Assembly (NCBI GenBank): GCA_963457665.1
Contig: OY735207.1
Span: 55,587,279 to 55,651,278 of the forward strand
Length of the DNA: 64,000 nt
Direction of reading: 5' to 3'
From: Thysanoteuthis rhombus
Lineage: Eukaryota > Mollusca > Cephalopoda > Oegopsida > Thysanoteuthidae
The notes beneath the pieces are model-generated. The model saw only the letters and a list, made by a program, of their open reading frames with translations. It had not been told where the DNA came from and did no database searches. The translations under genes were made by a program, and so were the position numbers. Each line of letters begins with the position of its first letter. Position 1 is the first letter of the stretch. This document shows positions 47,011 through 59,580 of the stretch, piece by piece.

Positions 47011-47739
47011 TTGTGTTGACATTTTAGATGACACTTCTAGTTGACAGTTTCTTATCAATAACATTGATTTACAGTTCTTCTTCTAATAAAATAAATGAAA
47101 TGGAATTGGATCCTGGGCATCGAGGTTCTTCAGGTTTGTGTCGTTCCCCATCGTATCTGTTCGTCGTAGGAAAATATGATGTGTGAATGCATGTCATGTC
47201 CTGTTGTTCATCTTATCTCTGCTGCCTTTTATCGCAACTTTCATATTGTTATTCAACAACTGTTAAACAAGTCGGAGGAGATAAGCATGGATCTAGAATA
47301 AGGAATAAATTTCAATATTTTTTTTTTTTCAAAATTTGATTAGTGTTCTTGGCACAAAATGATAACGACTGTTTTTGTTTCCTCAAAGAAAGCTATTATT
47401 CAAGCTATTTATATGCAGCGATCAACTATACTTTGAACAAAACTGACTGTCCCAGAGTCAAACTCCTCTCTGACTCCATCGATGCAGCCTACACACGTGA
47501 CTCTCAAAGAGGGGAGTGTGTGTACAAAATATCAAGTTTCTACTTTCTACAGTCGGTTGGGACTGAACAGTGTTGAGAGGAAAGAGATAGAGACAGTGGA
47601 AAAAGTAATAAATTCTAATGAAAAAAAACTGGTTAGTGACTCCAGATAATTCAATCTAGCGTCCATAGATGTCCAATTTTCTATTCTTCATTTCTCTCTC
47701 CCCCTTTTTTAAAATCTTTCTTTCTTTCTCTCTTTCTAT
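47011..47739. other. Spacer with no recognised gene
   Basis: A 77-codon plus-strand frame at 47343-47576 has no domain I recognise. Confidence 0.3.
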
Positions 47740-47877
47740 CGTTGATTGATGACATAGAAACAGAATCTGTCTCTCTTTTTCCCCAAATGAATTTCGATGA
47801 CATTTTGTGGAAGAGTAGGCCGTGGACAAAGAAAAATTGTTTAATCCAAGATTATTGTCCAATCGAGAGATACTTTT

Positions 47878-47952
<75 letters not shown>

Positions 47953-48160
47953 AACATTATGGTACTCTTTTCACAAAATATCTCCTGAAAATCCCAATAA
48001 AATTCGATGACATAGAGTGGAAGGTTGGGCCATTGGATGAGAAAACATTGACAAAACTTAGAGGCTGACCAACATTTATTCTTCGATTGAGAAATATTCT
48101 TCCATATATCACGACGATAGTCCCCAATATGGAAAAATCGGAACACCCTGTATCGTAGTT
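47740..48160. repeat. Two units of the ~150-bp GATGACATTTTGTGGAAG family, split by microsatellites
   Basis: Units around 47780-47875 and 47995-48100 share AATTTCGATGACAT, TGGAAG and a GAAAA block with the tandem set at 62755-63235. A (CA)n(TA)n run (47879-47952) lies between them. Confidence 0.55.
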
Positions 48161-48344
48161 ATGGATACTGACCTTTCCCTATCTCTTAGAGGCGCTCCTT
48201 TTATTTTCATGTATAAATATAGTCATTATCGTTTACATACATGTGTAATTTATATCTAAAACTATTCAAGCAACGTCATGTTTATATACGGTGAATGTGC
48301 CAGTTGGCCTAGACAGTGTAAATAGAATAAACAATTAAAGAAAT

Positions 48345-48440
48345 ACCCTGTTGCAGGTAATGAACCTGCGTCCAACAGGAGGCCGTCTCAACGCGTCTGC
48401 GATCTTACTACTGAGCTGAACAGCCAGTTGGTAAGTTGGC
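48345..48440 (-). mobile_element. tRNA-like SINE fragment 1
   Basis: The reverse complement has CAGCTCAGTAGTAAG (A-box region) and GGTTCATTACC (B-box-like), about 70 nt apart in total. Too degenerate for a working tRNA. Confidence 0.5.
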
Positions 48441-48614
48441 AGCTTGAATAACTGCTTTATATCCTAATCTTATCTTGTTCATGCACTGTCCATATCAAGA
48501 AATGTATATACATAGTCCGACAGAATAATTACAAATGCGTTTGAAATCTATTTAAAATGACCCTTCGCGGAGAATGTGTCACTAACAGCGTGAATTGGAT
48601 AAAAATTTAAAGAG

Positions 48615-48710
48615 AATGAGGTTGCTGCAAGTATCAAACCTGCCTCCGATAAGGTAGCCACTCTAACGTAGCGTCGCTCTTTGCATTGAGCTGTACAAGT
48701 ATAATATGTA
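48615..48710 (-). mobile_element. tRNA-like SINE fragment 2
   Basis: Same family and orientation as the copy about 270 bp upstream: CAGCTCAATGCAAAG and GGTTTGATACT on the minus strand, with GTTGCTGCAAGTATC corresponding to GTTGCAGGTAATG. Confidence 0.5.
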
Positions 48711-48949
48711 TGTTTGTCAATGTCAGCAACATAATGGTGGCAAAAGAATTTTTTTTACACGACAAGAATTTATCCTTTCCCGGCCATTGGGTATTATTTT
48801 CCTTTCACCTCAGTCGTTGTGATAGGGAACCGAGCATGATTGGATAACAGCAGTGGATGTGGTTGTGTATGCAGTGTTTACCCTAGCAGCAGTCAGAAAG
48901 GCATTGCCAGGGGAGAACACTGTAGCTCGGGATCGCTGTAGCTTGAGAT

Positions 48950-48950
<1 letters not shown>

Positions 48951-48994
<44 letters not shown>
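48951..48994. repeat. (TA)n microsatellite
   Basis: About 20 TA units. Confidence 0.95.
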
Positions 48995-48996
<2 letters not shown>

Positions 48997-49560
48997 TTAT
49001 TGTGTGGATGTGAGGTAATCTGGAAGAATGTTGGTAAAATGATAATTTGAAAGTGGGGAGAAATTCAAGAGAAGAATAAAAAGCAACCAAAAGAAAACAA
49101 AAAACAAAACAGACATAACACCTCAATTTTATTAATTATCATGTTGGCATGTTCTAATGTATTTCAACGGTTGCCAGCCATCTCTTTCAGAGAGACTTGC
49201 AGTGTTTGCAGAGAAAACTGCATGCTGTTTACAGGTTTGAGATCAGAGGAATGAAGGGGAGGAGATGAGAATCTGGTTTGGTCTGAAATAAGAAGGGTCT
49301 GTGGAAGGAGAGGGCAAGACGTGTTTATTTCCTTGTCCACGGGTATCAGGCAGGTTCTACATAAGAAGGGTCTGTGAAAGATGGAGTTGGGATGTTTTTT
49401 TTCTCTTGAATTTCTCTTCACTTTCCAATTGCCATTTTACTCACATGTATATATGCAAGAGTGATTTAAACTAAAGAAGATTCGATGTGATGAAGATTTG
49501 ATACCAATACCAGTAATGTCTCAGTATTGCTGGCATCATCAGCCACTGAATGGTACGAGT
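48995..49560. other. Spacer with no recognised gene
   Basis: Contains a loosely repeated AAGAAGGGTCTGTG motif near 49288 and 49363. Confidence 0.3.
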
Positions 49561-49561
49561 C

Positions 49562-49690
49562 GTTATTATCATCATCATCATCAGTCTTTCAACGTCCGTC
49601 GGTGGACATAGACCTTCCCCAGGATTCGCCAAACTTCTCTATCATGGGCGTTACGGAGTCAATAGAGTCTGAATCGATTTGGTATCAAGC
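49562..49690 (-). mobile_element. RTE-type LINE 3' tail fragment
   Basis: CATCATCATCATCAGTCTTTC followed by the AACGTCC..GGACATAGACCTTCCCCAGGATT block, the reversed 3' end also seen at 51955, 56475 and 60640. Confidence 0.75.
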
Positions 49691-50762
49691 TTCTATTCTA
49701 TTTTGGCCCTTTTTGATATCTCTCCGAATATTTGGTAATGCGTTCGAAAGATTCGGTACGATTAGGCAATTCAATCGGGGGAAGAATTTAAATGTTTTTT
49801 TCGTCTCACGTTCTGCAGGGTGCTTGTAAAGTTGTGTAATTTCCTGAAACTGGTGAGGTAATACTAGAGTTGAGCTTCGTATGGCGCGGCCGACAAGGAC
49901 CACCACCACCACCACCACTGTTATCTAAGAAGAAACTCGTCTGAAAAATATAAATAAGATGCAAGAAAAATGTCATTCAATTGAAATATGAATGAAAATG
50001 AAGCAGTTTTTCATAATTGAAAGGGAGGCAAAGGGTTTTTATCCTTCTTCATACGTGTTTGCGTGTCTCAGTGCTCTAGACGATACTGTTCTATCTACAG
50101 ACTTGAAAAATTGTCACCCCATTTGACCATTTCTAAAAAAAAAAAAACTTTTATTGTGACACTACAGTAGTCCAATTACTGACACAGATGGCGTGTTTGA
50201 GTCTAACGGCAATTATCTTTTTTTTAATATCTGTTCATTTCTATTCGATGAAGTATTGTAAACCGCTCTGAATAGAATTTCATGCTTTAAACTGACGTAG
50301 TAAATAGAATTTCATTTACGTTCTTAGGCTGAAATATTTTACGAATTATAATTATATATATAAATAAATTACGAATTTAAATTATAGAAAAATAGACGGA
50401 AATAATAAAACCAAAACGTAGAATAATTCCCATTTGTAGTCGAGAGCGCTATTCTTCACGCTTACTGCAAAGCAGATATCTTTGATCCACGGGTATAAAA
50501 TGCAATGTGTATATCTAAATATTCCATCTATGCCGTTATTTTCAACGGCACAGATAAGCTAGTTAGCTAATGATAATTATTAAAAAAACTGCTATTACTA
50601 CTCCATTTGATTTCATTAGTATTTAACAAAGTTTTTTTTTCCTAATTTGGTACTTTTATAGACGATTTGGTAAGTTTTGCTTTCTTTTGGTACATTTTCT
50701 GAAGACTCTATGGCACTTGACAATTGCAGCATTCTCTTTCATTCCATCATTTGACTCAGCTG
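49691..50762. other. Spacer with no recognised gene
   Basis: Mostly unique AT-rich sequence; a CCACCA run lies near 49899-49917. Confidence 0.3.
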
Positions 50763-51103
50763 GTTGCCATGGCGACGGAGCAAAGAAACTGTATTAGAAC
50801 TTGACTTCTTCTGACGACAGACATTCCTGCTCCCTGGAGACTCGGGCACGTGTTATTGTCTTCTTCCATACCATCGCCGATTCCCTCCTTCATCCTCCCC
50901 CACCCCCCCCGCCATCACCATCATCACGTTTCCGATCGACGCTGCCGTTTATTGGTAGCGAGTGCGCATGCGTATAAGTCATTATGGATTTCGAACAAAC
51001 TTCTCTCTCCCCCCCCTCTCTCTCTCCTTTTGCTTCTTCCTTTCCAGTAAACAGATTCTTTTAATTTTTCTTTACCTTGCAGGCTGACATTTTCCCGCCC
51101 AAA
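50763..51103. promoter_or_regulatory. Candidate promoter: X-box, inverted CCAAT, NRF1-like and E2F-like motifs
   Basis: GTTGCCATGGCGAC at 50763-50776 is a near-perfect RFX X-box palindrome. ATTGG (inverted CCAAT) is at 50951-50955, TGCGCATGCGTA (NRF1-like) at 50963-50974 and TTTTCCCGCCCAAA (E2F-like) at 51090-51103. The stretch is less AT-rich than its surroundings. No attached gene was identified on either strand. Motif matches could be chance. Confidence 0.3.
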
Positions 51104-51154
51104 GCGCTTGTCATCTTTCAAAAGCTGATACAGGAAAAGGGTGTTCAGGGCAAA

Positions 51155-51155
<1 letters not shown>

Positions 51156-51234
<79 letters not shown>

Positions 51235-51244
51235 TTATATATGT
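51156..51244. repeat. (TA)n microsatellite
   Basis: Long TA run ending in degenerate TATATTTATA. Confidence 0.95.
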
Positions 51245-51419
51245 ATATCGCAGTAATGACAGACCGATTTTAGCACGGGAATTTTAATTTTTTGAATTAT
51301 CCAGTTATCGGGGTATCACCTACAAGAATACGTGTGTTTTATTGTTTTAGGTAATGGCTTATAGAAAAGTGGCCTATTTTTCTGATATATATTTATAAAA
51401 CACAGTGTTTGATAAAACA

Positions 51420-51945
51420 AATCTTGAGATTTCAGGATAACAAAATCACATGTCACCTAAAAACCTGCGCCTTGTCACTGCAGACGTGCATGTCATGAGT
51501 TAGCTGTCACTGATATAGATAAAGAATTCTTATGAATAATGACCCCGAATTATCAAATGTATTCCTAAATTAACCTCAAAACGAAGAAACTATCACATCC
51601 GTTGTCTTATCAGTCAGACAGGATAAAGAAAATGGACGCCCACCTTACACAATATCAAAACCTCCAGAAAGGAGGTCATTGGAAGGTCGTCGGCGAATGT
51701 CGTCGATAATTCGTCATCATTAATAACAGGTGTGAGACTCCGTCGTGATTTGTTATTGGTATCCGAGTTTCCAGATCTAAACCCAGTTAACTAACCCTGA
51801 ACAGTTCGTACGGTTGTGGTGTTTACTCCTAGCGTTTTGTTGAAGTTACGAACAGTTATATCAGCATTCCTACTTGAAAATCAATCGAACTTCTAGGGAA
51901 GATGCAATTGCAGCCAAGGGCTTGAAACACTTCTCGTCTAATAAT
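51420..51945 (-). pseudogene. Mariner-like transposon remnant
   Basis: The minus strand reads TLGVNTTTVRTVQ, then broken sequence with SGNSDTNNKSRRSLT. It shares the CTGAACAGTT..GTTGTGGTGTTTACTCCTA block with 38860-38900, and an AAAACGAAGAAAC motif with the family's inner end sequence. Confidence 0.4.
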
Positions 51946-51954
51946 AACGAATTA

Positions 51955-54400
51955 TCATGATCATCATCAGCCTTTTAACGTCGGTCGTTGGACATAGACC
52001 TTCCCCAGGATTTGCCACACCTCTCTATCATGGGCTTCGTGGGGCTAGTACTTTCTGAATTTGTCTAGTTATTTATCTTGATCTTGTATTCTACCGGCCT
52101 CGTTTGCGCATGTAATCTCTGGATATCCATGTCGTGAGTCGTGATATCCGTCGGTTGTCTACCATTCTTGCTACATGACCAGCCCATTGCCATTCAAATT
52201 TTTTGTAGATTTAATGAAGTGTTCAGTTTTTCCAGTTTTGCATCTTCAATTACGATAGTTGTGTTCTTATTCTCGACATGGTTGTTGCACATGACCTTTG
52301 TTTCACTGAGGTTCATGTGTGCGCCGACATTTTTTCCTTCTTTGTTCAGTTCATCTAGCATTAATTGTAGGTTACGTACGTTCTCTGTGAAAAGGTCGAT
52401 ATACGGTGCAAAACAGAGGTTGCTCAGATATTTGCCGTTCGTTTCGATTCCTCTATTTTCCCAGTCCAGGTAACGGAAGATCATCTCGAGGCAGGCTATG
52501 GAGAGTTTGAGTGTGCTGGTATCGCCTTGTTTTACTCCTTTTTGGAGTTGGAAGGGTCCAGAGTCTTTATGTAGCCTGAGAAAGGAGTTTCTATGACTGT
52601 ATATATATATTGCAGTACTCTGACGTATACAGGGTCTACACTTTGTAGTGAAGGACTCCATGACCATGAGAATTTCCACAGAGAACCTTTTTGAAGTCTA
52701 TAAATGCTACAACGTGTTGCATTTTGTATTCTGTTGCCTTTTCTTTCTGCTGATTGATTGGATCTGGGTAGTCCATGGTCGAGTAGCTTCTTCTAAAGCC
52801 AGCTTGTTCCCGTAGTGGGTTTTCATCGAGTGTTTCAGATCCTTCCAGCTTTTATGAGTATATCGATGATGATATCATCTGGTCCAGAAGCTTTTCCTCT
52901 TTTGTTTGTTTGATGGCTTGTTTAACCTCGCATGGAGTAACTCCTGGGAAGTCCTCGAACTGATTGTCCGCATCTTGCGTGTCCTATTCAGTGTTTCGTT
53001 GTCCGTGTCTTGGAGAGCAGAGTGCTTGGTAGAATTCTTATGTGCGTTTGTCAATTATGTCGTTATGTCTCTGTTTTTTGTTTTTTTTTAGTATGCTCGT
53101 TATTTGCTTGTATCCTACATTGAGAGTTTTGTCTGTGGCTCTGGAGCCCTGATGTTTTTAGAGAGTTATTCCGATGATTACTGTCGTGTACCATCTTTTG
53201 GCTTCTCTTAGTTTCTTTTTAGTTGTTTTGTTGAGTTCAGTTACTTCTATTTTCCTTCTTGTTGCTGTCGATGTTTTGAGGTTTCTGTGCTTTTTAATGA
53301 GTCTCCTGGTTTCGTCTGAGATTTTACAAATGGTTTCTCTGCTTCTTAGTTTAAACATCGTGACAGCTTCTAATAGAGATGTTGTTATTTTGCTGAGGAG
53401 TTCATTGATGTTGGTGTCGTTCTTTTCGGTGAGAATTTTACATCTATTTTTAATTCTAGCTCGAAGGATCGGATGAGTTCAATTGGTACGTTCAGCAATT
53501 GTGTTTTGATGTGGAACATTTTTCTGCGTTCTTTATTGGTGTTTAATTGCGTCTTACATCAGACCATTTTATGGCTGCTTTCTATGTTTATTTGGTTTAG
53601 AACTTGGATATATTTGATGGTGTCGCTTCTGTCTGTTAAGATGTAGTCTATTTCGTTTTTGGTTTCGTGGTTGGGGCTCTTCCAAGTCCATTTCCTATTG
53701 GGTTTCTTTTTGAAGAATGTATTCATGATATTAATGTCGTTTACGGTTGGAAAATATATTAGATTTTCACATCTCTCGTCCCGTATCTTGTATCCGAACT
53801 CGCCTACGCAGCTTTTGTTTCATTGTCTTACCTGTGCGTTGAAATCTCTCATGATGACAATGAAGTATTTTTAGAGTCTTGCATCGGGGAGTTCAAGTCA
53901 TCATAGAAGTTGCCTATTTTTTCTTTGGTTGATGGTGAAGTGGAAGCGTAGACTTTAATGACATTCAGTTTGTATCTCTTTCAGAGTTGTATGATGACGC
54001 TGGCCATGCGGTCTGAGACAGCTTTGAAGCCTACCACGTAGTTTTTTTTAGGTCTTTATTGATGAGAAAGCCTAATCCACTTTGTTTTACTCACTCTCTC
54101 TCTTCCGTTGTTGTTGAGAGGAGGTGTGATTTTCAGTTCTATTAGTTTTTCTCCTGGTCTCCTCATTTCGGTAATGCCGATGATGTCCCATTTGATGTTT
54201 TTCATTTTGTTTTCTAGATGGGTTAGGTGAGAGTCTGTTGAGAGTGTCATGACGTTGTAGGTGCTAATGTACAATTTTATTCTCTTGGAGGGGAGTTTTG
54301 AGTTTGGATTTTAGTTGGACGGTTGGTGCTGGAGAGCATCACTCCCATCCAAGGCAAGTGATGTTGCAGGGCCTTTTGGGACCGATGACCCAACAGAAAC
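51955..54400 (-). pseudogene. Longest RTE-type LINE copy, endonuclease plus RT, broken
   Basis: Reading the minus strand, STYNVMTLS and IKWDIIGITEMRRPGE near 54270-54130 mark the APE endonuclease start. RT pieces AGFRRSYSTMDY and VVAFIDFKKV (motif A) occur near 52800-52700, NLSETKVMCNN near 52330, and a C-terminal DKFRKY piece near 52060. The 3' tail is TCATCATGATAAT on the plus strand at about 51955. Many stops and frameshifts interrupt it, so it is inactive. It is probably near full length for a compact RTE element. Confidence 0.8.
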
Positions 54401-54537
54401 GGGCCTTTTCCTGGTGTAAATCGAATTTTCAAAAAATGCAACTACTTTCTATAAATCTTCAACGTTTGGTATAGTTTTCTAAGATGTAATAAAAAATGGA
54501 ATTTCATGTGTAACAACCTATTGTCTTGGTGCGATAA

Positions 54538-54690
54538 TATCTATCTATGCATCTATGTCTAACCCTATTAATCTATCTATGTATAATCTATTTATTTATG
54601 TCTAATTCTATCTATTCATCTACGGATAATTCTATCTACATATGGGAAATCCTATCAATCTATTTATGTTCAATCCTATCTGTGTATCCC
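54538..54690. repeat. Degenerate TCTATCTATGTATAATC minisatellite
   Basis: Imperfect alternation of ATCTATCTATG and TAATCCTATC-like units, roughly 30-40 bp per repeat. Confidence 0.6.
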
Positions 54691-54699
54691 CGTGATTCT

Positions 54700-54800
54700 C
54701 AGAAAGGAGGTACCCGGGGAGGAAATTCCTTAAGAGAAGAATTTCCTCGGGGGAGGAATTCTATTGGGGGGGGGGGGAGGAATTGGATGGGAATTTCAAT
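54700..54800. repeat. GGAGGAATT repeat with a G12 run
   Basis: GAGGAAATTCC, GAAGAATTTCC, GGAGGAATTC and GGAGGAATT recur; the G run is at 54766-54777. Confidence 0.6.
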
Positions 54801-56115
54801 CAAGGGAAAACATATAATGGAAAGTACTATGACAAAAAACTATTTAATGACTATTTACGACTGAGGAGGAATTGGGGAAAACCTTGGATCGCAAGGGGAG
54901 CTACGTCACTTTGGACTCAGAGAATAACACATCTATTCAAATCTGTCAATACATATATAATGACATCTCAGTACCTTTTTTCCATGAAATGAATTTTAAT
55001 CTTTTCATCTTTCTTAGAACACAGAATGAATTCCAAGAAAAGGACTATAATGTTGGTTAGTTGGTGTATTGACTGATTGGTTGGTTTAACAGAATATCTA
55101 CCAATGGATTATTTAATACCAAAATCAACTCTAAGTTAGTTTCCATAGTTTTTCTTTTCACAAAAAGAGAAAAAAAAAAAGATTGGGAATGTAGTTTTTT
55201 TTTGTCACGGAATAAAGTTAGGAATATATTTTTTATACGAGAGATGCAATTGAAAATATAGTTTCTCTTTTACAAAAATTGGGAACATATTTTTTGGGGG
55301 GATAAGGGGGTTGAATGAAGTTTGGTTTAGTTCCTTTCCTTTAACCTGTCTGACTTGGTTGGAACTACAAGAAATTGAATTTCCGCCAGTCTCTGGGTCA
55401 TTGGAATATGCAAGCCACTCCATCACGCTAAGGTATTTATTCGTGAAGTGGCACAGACTCTAATGCTTTTACAAACTGAAAATTATTTCCCAAACAAAAT
55501 AACCTCTTTTAGGGGGCTACACCCTTGAAGGCTCCGCGACGCCCACGGAATAGAAGTGCAGCGAATCCTGGAAGTTTATGTCCAACGACAGACGTTAAGA
55601 GACTGACAAAGATGATTCTTGAAAATTTGAATGCATTCACCACTAGGCACCATCTAAATCCATTTCTCTTTATTTTTCAAATGCACCTTTTTGGCTCTCT
55701 ATGATCATTATAGACCAACAATGCCCAAATATTTTGCTGGTATATTCAAGATAGTTTCAGATAAAAGATCTTTTTTTCGGGGGGGGGGTTAATTTTAGAT
55801 AATCTCTTAGATGATTAAATCTGGTACACTTGCAAGCTACGGGGATCCATTTATGCGAAGTACGGACATCATATAATCGTTGAAACTGTATTTTTCAGCC
55901 TCGTTGTATGGATAACACCGGAGTTGATTCTGATTCAAAACATCTATGGTGTCTTAACTGGCAAAACATGAATAAAATCTACATACGCATTCTTAGATGT
56001 ACGTTTCGTCTCAAACCCTTTACAAAAATATAAACAAATATATTGACGCATTACACAATGATATTTATTTATGCAGGCAGTTTCTTAAAATTTGGAGTAA
56101 TCTCAGCTATTACAA
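54801..56115. other. Spacer with no recognised gene
   Basis: Includes a TTGGTTAGTTGG-like stretch near 55055-55085, repeated ATTGGGAA motifs near 55180-55290 and a G10 run near 55780. A short RTE-like tail (CCAACGACAGACGTTAAGAGAC) lies at about 55590. Confidence 0.3.
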
Positions 56116-56143
56116 AGTGTATATATATATATATATATATATT
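56116..56143. repeat. (TA)n microsatellite
   Basis: Short TA run just upstream of the second SINE-like copy. Confidence 0.9.
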
Positions 56144-56154
56144 TGTATATAACG

Positions 56155-56455
56155 CTCCTCTATTCAGGGTTGAGTGCTCTTTAAGTGAGTATCTCGTTCA
56201 TTGTAAGCTCATGCAATGCTCTTCCATAGGAATAGAGCATTGTAGTTGATGGGGAATATATTCGTAAATAAGTATTTCGCTTAAATTCAACGTCACTGAC
56301 CGTCCAGTTTTGTGGAGTTGAGGTAGGATACCAGCCTCCGGGTCTGAAGCTTGTGTTAAATCCTGCCACGTGGTACTGGATGGGATAATGGATAGTCTAT
56401 AGCCACACTGAAGAGTTGTAATACAACAAAATAGCTGTGTATTGTTAAAAAAAAA
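56155..56455 (+). mobile_element. tRNA-related SINE-like repeat, copy 2
   Basis: Diverged copy of 43280-43595 in the same orientation. The upstream hairpin is longer here (CAATGCTCTTCC ATA GGAATAGAGCATTG). The A/B-box region is more decayed (GAGTTGAGGTAGGA; GTGTTAAATCC). It ends in a TA-rich run like the other copy. Confidence 0.6.
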
Positions 56456-56469
56456 TATATATATATTGC

Positions 56470-57350
56470 TATATGATGATGATGATCATCATCACCATCA
56501 CCAGTCTTTTATCGTTGGACTTGGACCTTCCTCAAGTTTTCGCCTGATGGTCGTCGCGGAGCGAATACTTTGTGAACTTGTCTAATTTGTCTCTTCATTT
56601 TATATTCTTCTGGCCTTGGTTTCCCTAATGAAATCTAGGGATACCTGTTGCGAGTCATGATGTCTATCTGTTATCTGCCATTCTTACAACATGATCAGCC
56701 CATTGCCATTTGCCTGATGTTTCCTTATGATGTCTTACACACCTATTTTCCCTCTAATATACTATGCTGTCTTGCAATCTCTCCATGTGAGGTTGGGCAT
56801 GATTCTTTCCTGTGCACGTTGTATGCTTCTCAGTTTGAGGGTTTGTCTCTTGGTTTTGTTCCATGTTTTGGCTCCTCAAGTGACTATCGGGAGGGAGCAT
56901 TGGTTATATACCCTTCTTATAAGCACTTGCAGGATTTTCTTGTTCTTGAAGACTTGTCACCCAAAGTGATTCTTCAATTGATTTCTTCTTATGGAGATTC
57001 GTTGTCCTAGGTTGATGTAGTGGTATACTTTCTTCAGTTTTGCGTTTTCAATTCTGATTTTTTTGTGTTTATTTCCAACGTAATTGTTTCACTTGACCTT
57101 TGTTTTGCTGAAGTTCATGTGAAGGCTGACTTTCACGCTCCTTTCATTCAGTTCATCTAGCATTAACCGGCGGTCATGAAGGTTCTGTGCAAAAAGGACA
57201 ATGTCGTTTGCAAATCTGAAGTTGCTTTGCAATTCACTGTTTATTCTGATTCCATTATTTTACCAGTTTAGGTCTCAAAAGATCATGCCGAGGTGAAGTG
57301 TTTGTGTGAGCTGGTATCTCCTTGTCTTACCCCTGATAATACCCTATATA
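56470..57350 (-). mobile_element. RTE-type LINE 3' fragment
   Basis: Begins with ATGATCATCATCACC and CAGTCTTTTATCGTTGGACTTGGACC, the reversed RTE tail. It continues through the reversed AGGCCAGTGG-type coding region (TGATCAGCCCATTGCCATTTG) to ACTGGTAAAATAATGG-equivalent sequence. Broken. Confidence 0.75.
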
Positions 57351-57694
57351 AAATAACAAACTACATACATGACATTAGCTATATATTTAAATCTTGCAGT
57401 AAAGAGGGGGTGATAGATCAACACAGCTTCGTGGCATGTTGATATTACTGTTTTATTCTAAAAATTTCCGAAACGGTAACATGGTAAATAACTGATGATC
57501 TCAATAAGATAAAATTTACACATCGTACCATGATGTCAAAATATACATAAAGCATGAAAAACACTGAAGAAAATTACATTCATAACATTAGCAGATATTT
57601 GGAAATAAGTGACTGAAATGACACAAAGATCTTTTGAAAAAACTTGTTAATGTGTTTAGTGTTTAAAGCGGTAAAGCTTTCTAGACTCTCTCTC

Positions 57695-57696
<2 letters not shown>
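57351..57696. other. AT-rich spacer
   Basis: ACATACATGACATTAGC near 57361 and ACATTCATAACATTAGC near 57577 are similar short motifs; no gene recognised. Confidence 0.3.

Positions 57697-57744
<48 letters not shown>
57697..57744. repeat. (TA)n microsatellite
   Basis: About 22 TA units. Confidence 0.95.
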
Positions 57745-57746
<2 letters not shown>

Positions 57747-58189
57747 ACCATTACCTTAGTCAAATTCCTTTCATTCCAACCATTCCTTCTCCTTGCTCAA
57801 AAGAACAATGTCTTACTCAAATTTAGCATAAAAATTAGGATTTTAATTATTGAACTTATATAATAAACGTAATTAATCGAGTGGGGTCACTGCTCTCAAC
57901 GGGTAAATAATTATAAAGCTAAATGCTTTTCCTTATTTACCATCTACATAAATTGTGACAAGAGAAACTTGCATGTATAAATGACAAAGATGGTGAGCCA
58001 TATACAATGGATAATTGGTTTTTCTAGGATAATAAGGCTTTCTATAAATCCAATCAAATAATTAGTTTGATTACTTTTACCCACAACAGACCAGTTTGAT
58101 GACCGCTGGGTTTAAGTTATCTATGAGTTCTGAAATTTATATGTATCTATGAATCTAGCCAGACCTTGCCAAGCCTTTACAGTCAATAG
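57745..58189. other. AT-rich spacer
   Basis: No gene or repeat recognised. Confidence 0.3.
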
Positions 58190-58465
58190 TAGAAACTAGA
58201 AATTTTTTCACAACCACTCCTCTCATTGAGTAAGAAAATTTCATCATTATTTTTTCGAAATCCCACTTCAAAATCTATTTTCAGTGGGGATTCAATTTGC
58301 AATGTTAGTTAATGTTAATTTGGTCACAGGTTTGTACTCGTTTTTTTTATATTATTCAGACTTTCTTGTTAATGATTACTGCCTAACTAGTGGCGTTGGC
58401 ATTAATTCATTCATTGATCACCAACTTTTTTCTAACTTTTAATTGATCACCCCAACATATGTAGG
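58190..58465. repeat. Solo inverted-repeat end of the mariner-like family (right orientation)
   Basis: Shares GGGGATTCAATTTGCAATG and the terminus TTTTAATTGATCACCCCAAC with 39270-39603. Confidence 0.6.
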
Positions 58466-59281
58466 CGATGGTGATTCATGATTTTTGTTGGAATGTTATT
58501 GTTTATCTATTTAATAAAAGAATTAAAAAAAATCCCTTCGATCTTTTTTAATCTTCTTTTTTTTACGTTTGAAATGGTATACCCCTCTATTAAATTTTCA
58601 TACGTACAGTCAAACACCCTCCCACCCTTTCCCACATTATTTTTCTCGTTTTAATCTACTTGATATACTTTCATTGTGAAGGACTCTTTCTGAAAATTAT
58701 ATATCTTTTCTAATATGGAAATTATGTTTTTCAACATTGTTTCCCTTATAGAAATATCGCTTTGATCACTTTTCTTTGGGAAGCCGAATGTTTGGCAAGA
58801 TTATCGATGGCAGATCATAGGAAGGAACGGTCGCAGAGGAATCTTTGTTGCTGCTTACGGTATCTTGTATTCCCATATGGTTACCCACCTAAGAAATGAC
58901 CAGACAATGTTGCTTAACTTAGAATGTTGATCGGTTGCAATCATTAGTCATTGACTCAATCCTGTGTTTTTTTATATCCTCAACAGAATCCGGAAGAGAT
59001 AAACATGGTATTTCCACAGACCAATCCTCGGTAATTGTACCCTGAAAGGATTGGTCATAAAATGAATGAAATTGTTAGGGTAATGGACTTGTTTGGGCCT
59101 CAATTTTAATGACTTGTAAAGATAGAAAAGGTCTTCCTAGTACTTCTTCGTTATCTGAACACTACTCACTGCACCTTGTTTAACAGGTCAAGAAGATAAA
59201 GTACAACAGAATATTGGATTTTGGACCAAAGATGAATAAGCTAAAAAGTGTACATTTAGTTCAAAAGCAAGAATGATAAAA
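58466..59281. other. AT-rich spacer
   Basis: No gene recognised. Confidence 0.3.
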
Positions 59282-59289
59282 CTTTAAAT

Positions 59290-59580
59290 CTGGGGTAGGC
59301 GACCCATAGCTCGCTGGACTAATTAAAGATTTTAACCGGTCCGCGAGGGAATATTTGGATAGTACGCTGATTTTTCATGTTATTGAGCTGCTAAATTGAG
59401 TCATTCTTTTACTAATTGGCGTTTTTGGTTGAGCAGAAATGATCTTTTAGTTCACGTTATTCAAAATAAAACCAGATTATTTCGATATTCCACACACTTG
59501 GCATATACTTGACCCAATGTTCGCTCAGAAAAACACAAATCGTGTAAAAAAATGTAAAAAAAAAAAGTCGTTGATCCTTG
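59290..59580. mobile_element. hAT-like MITE, 291 bp
   Basis: The left end CTGGGGTAGGCGAC and the inverted right end CAAGGATCAACGAC resemble the CAGGGGTNGGCAAC-type termini of hAT elements. The 8-bp flanks CTTTAAAT (59282-59289) and GTTTAAAT (59581-59588) agree at 7 of 8 positions, as expected for a hAT target duplication. It is non-coding. Confidence 0.6.

Noticed and set aside
50984-51160. A small two-exon gene starting at ATG 50984
   Set aside because: It would need an intron of about 36 bp, and the second exon runs straight into (TA)n.
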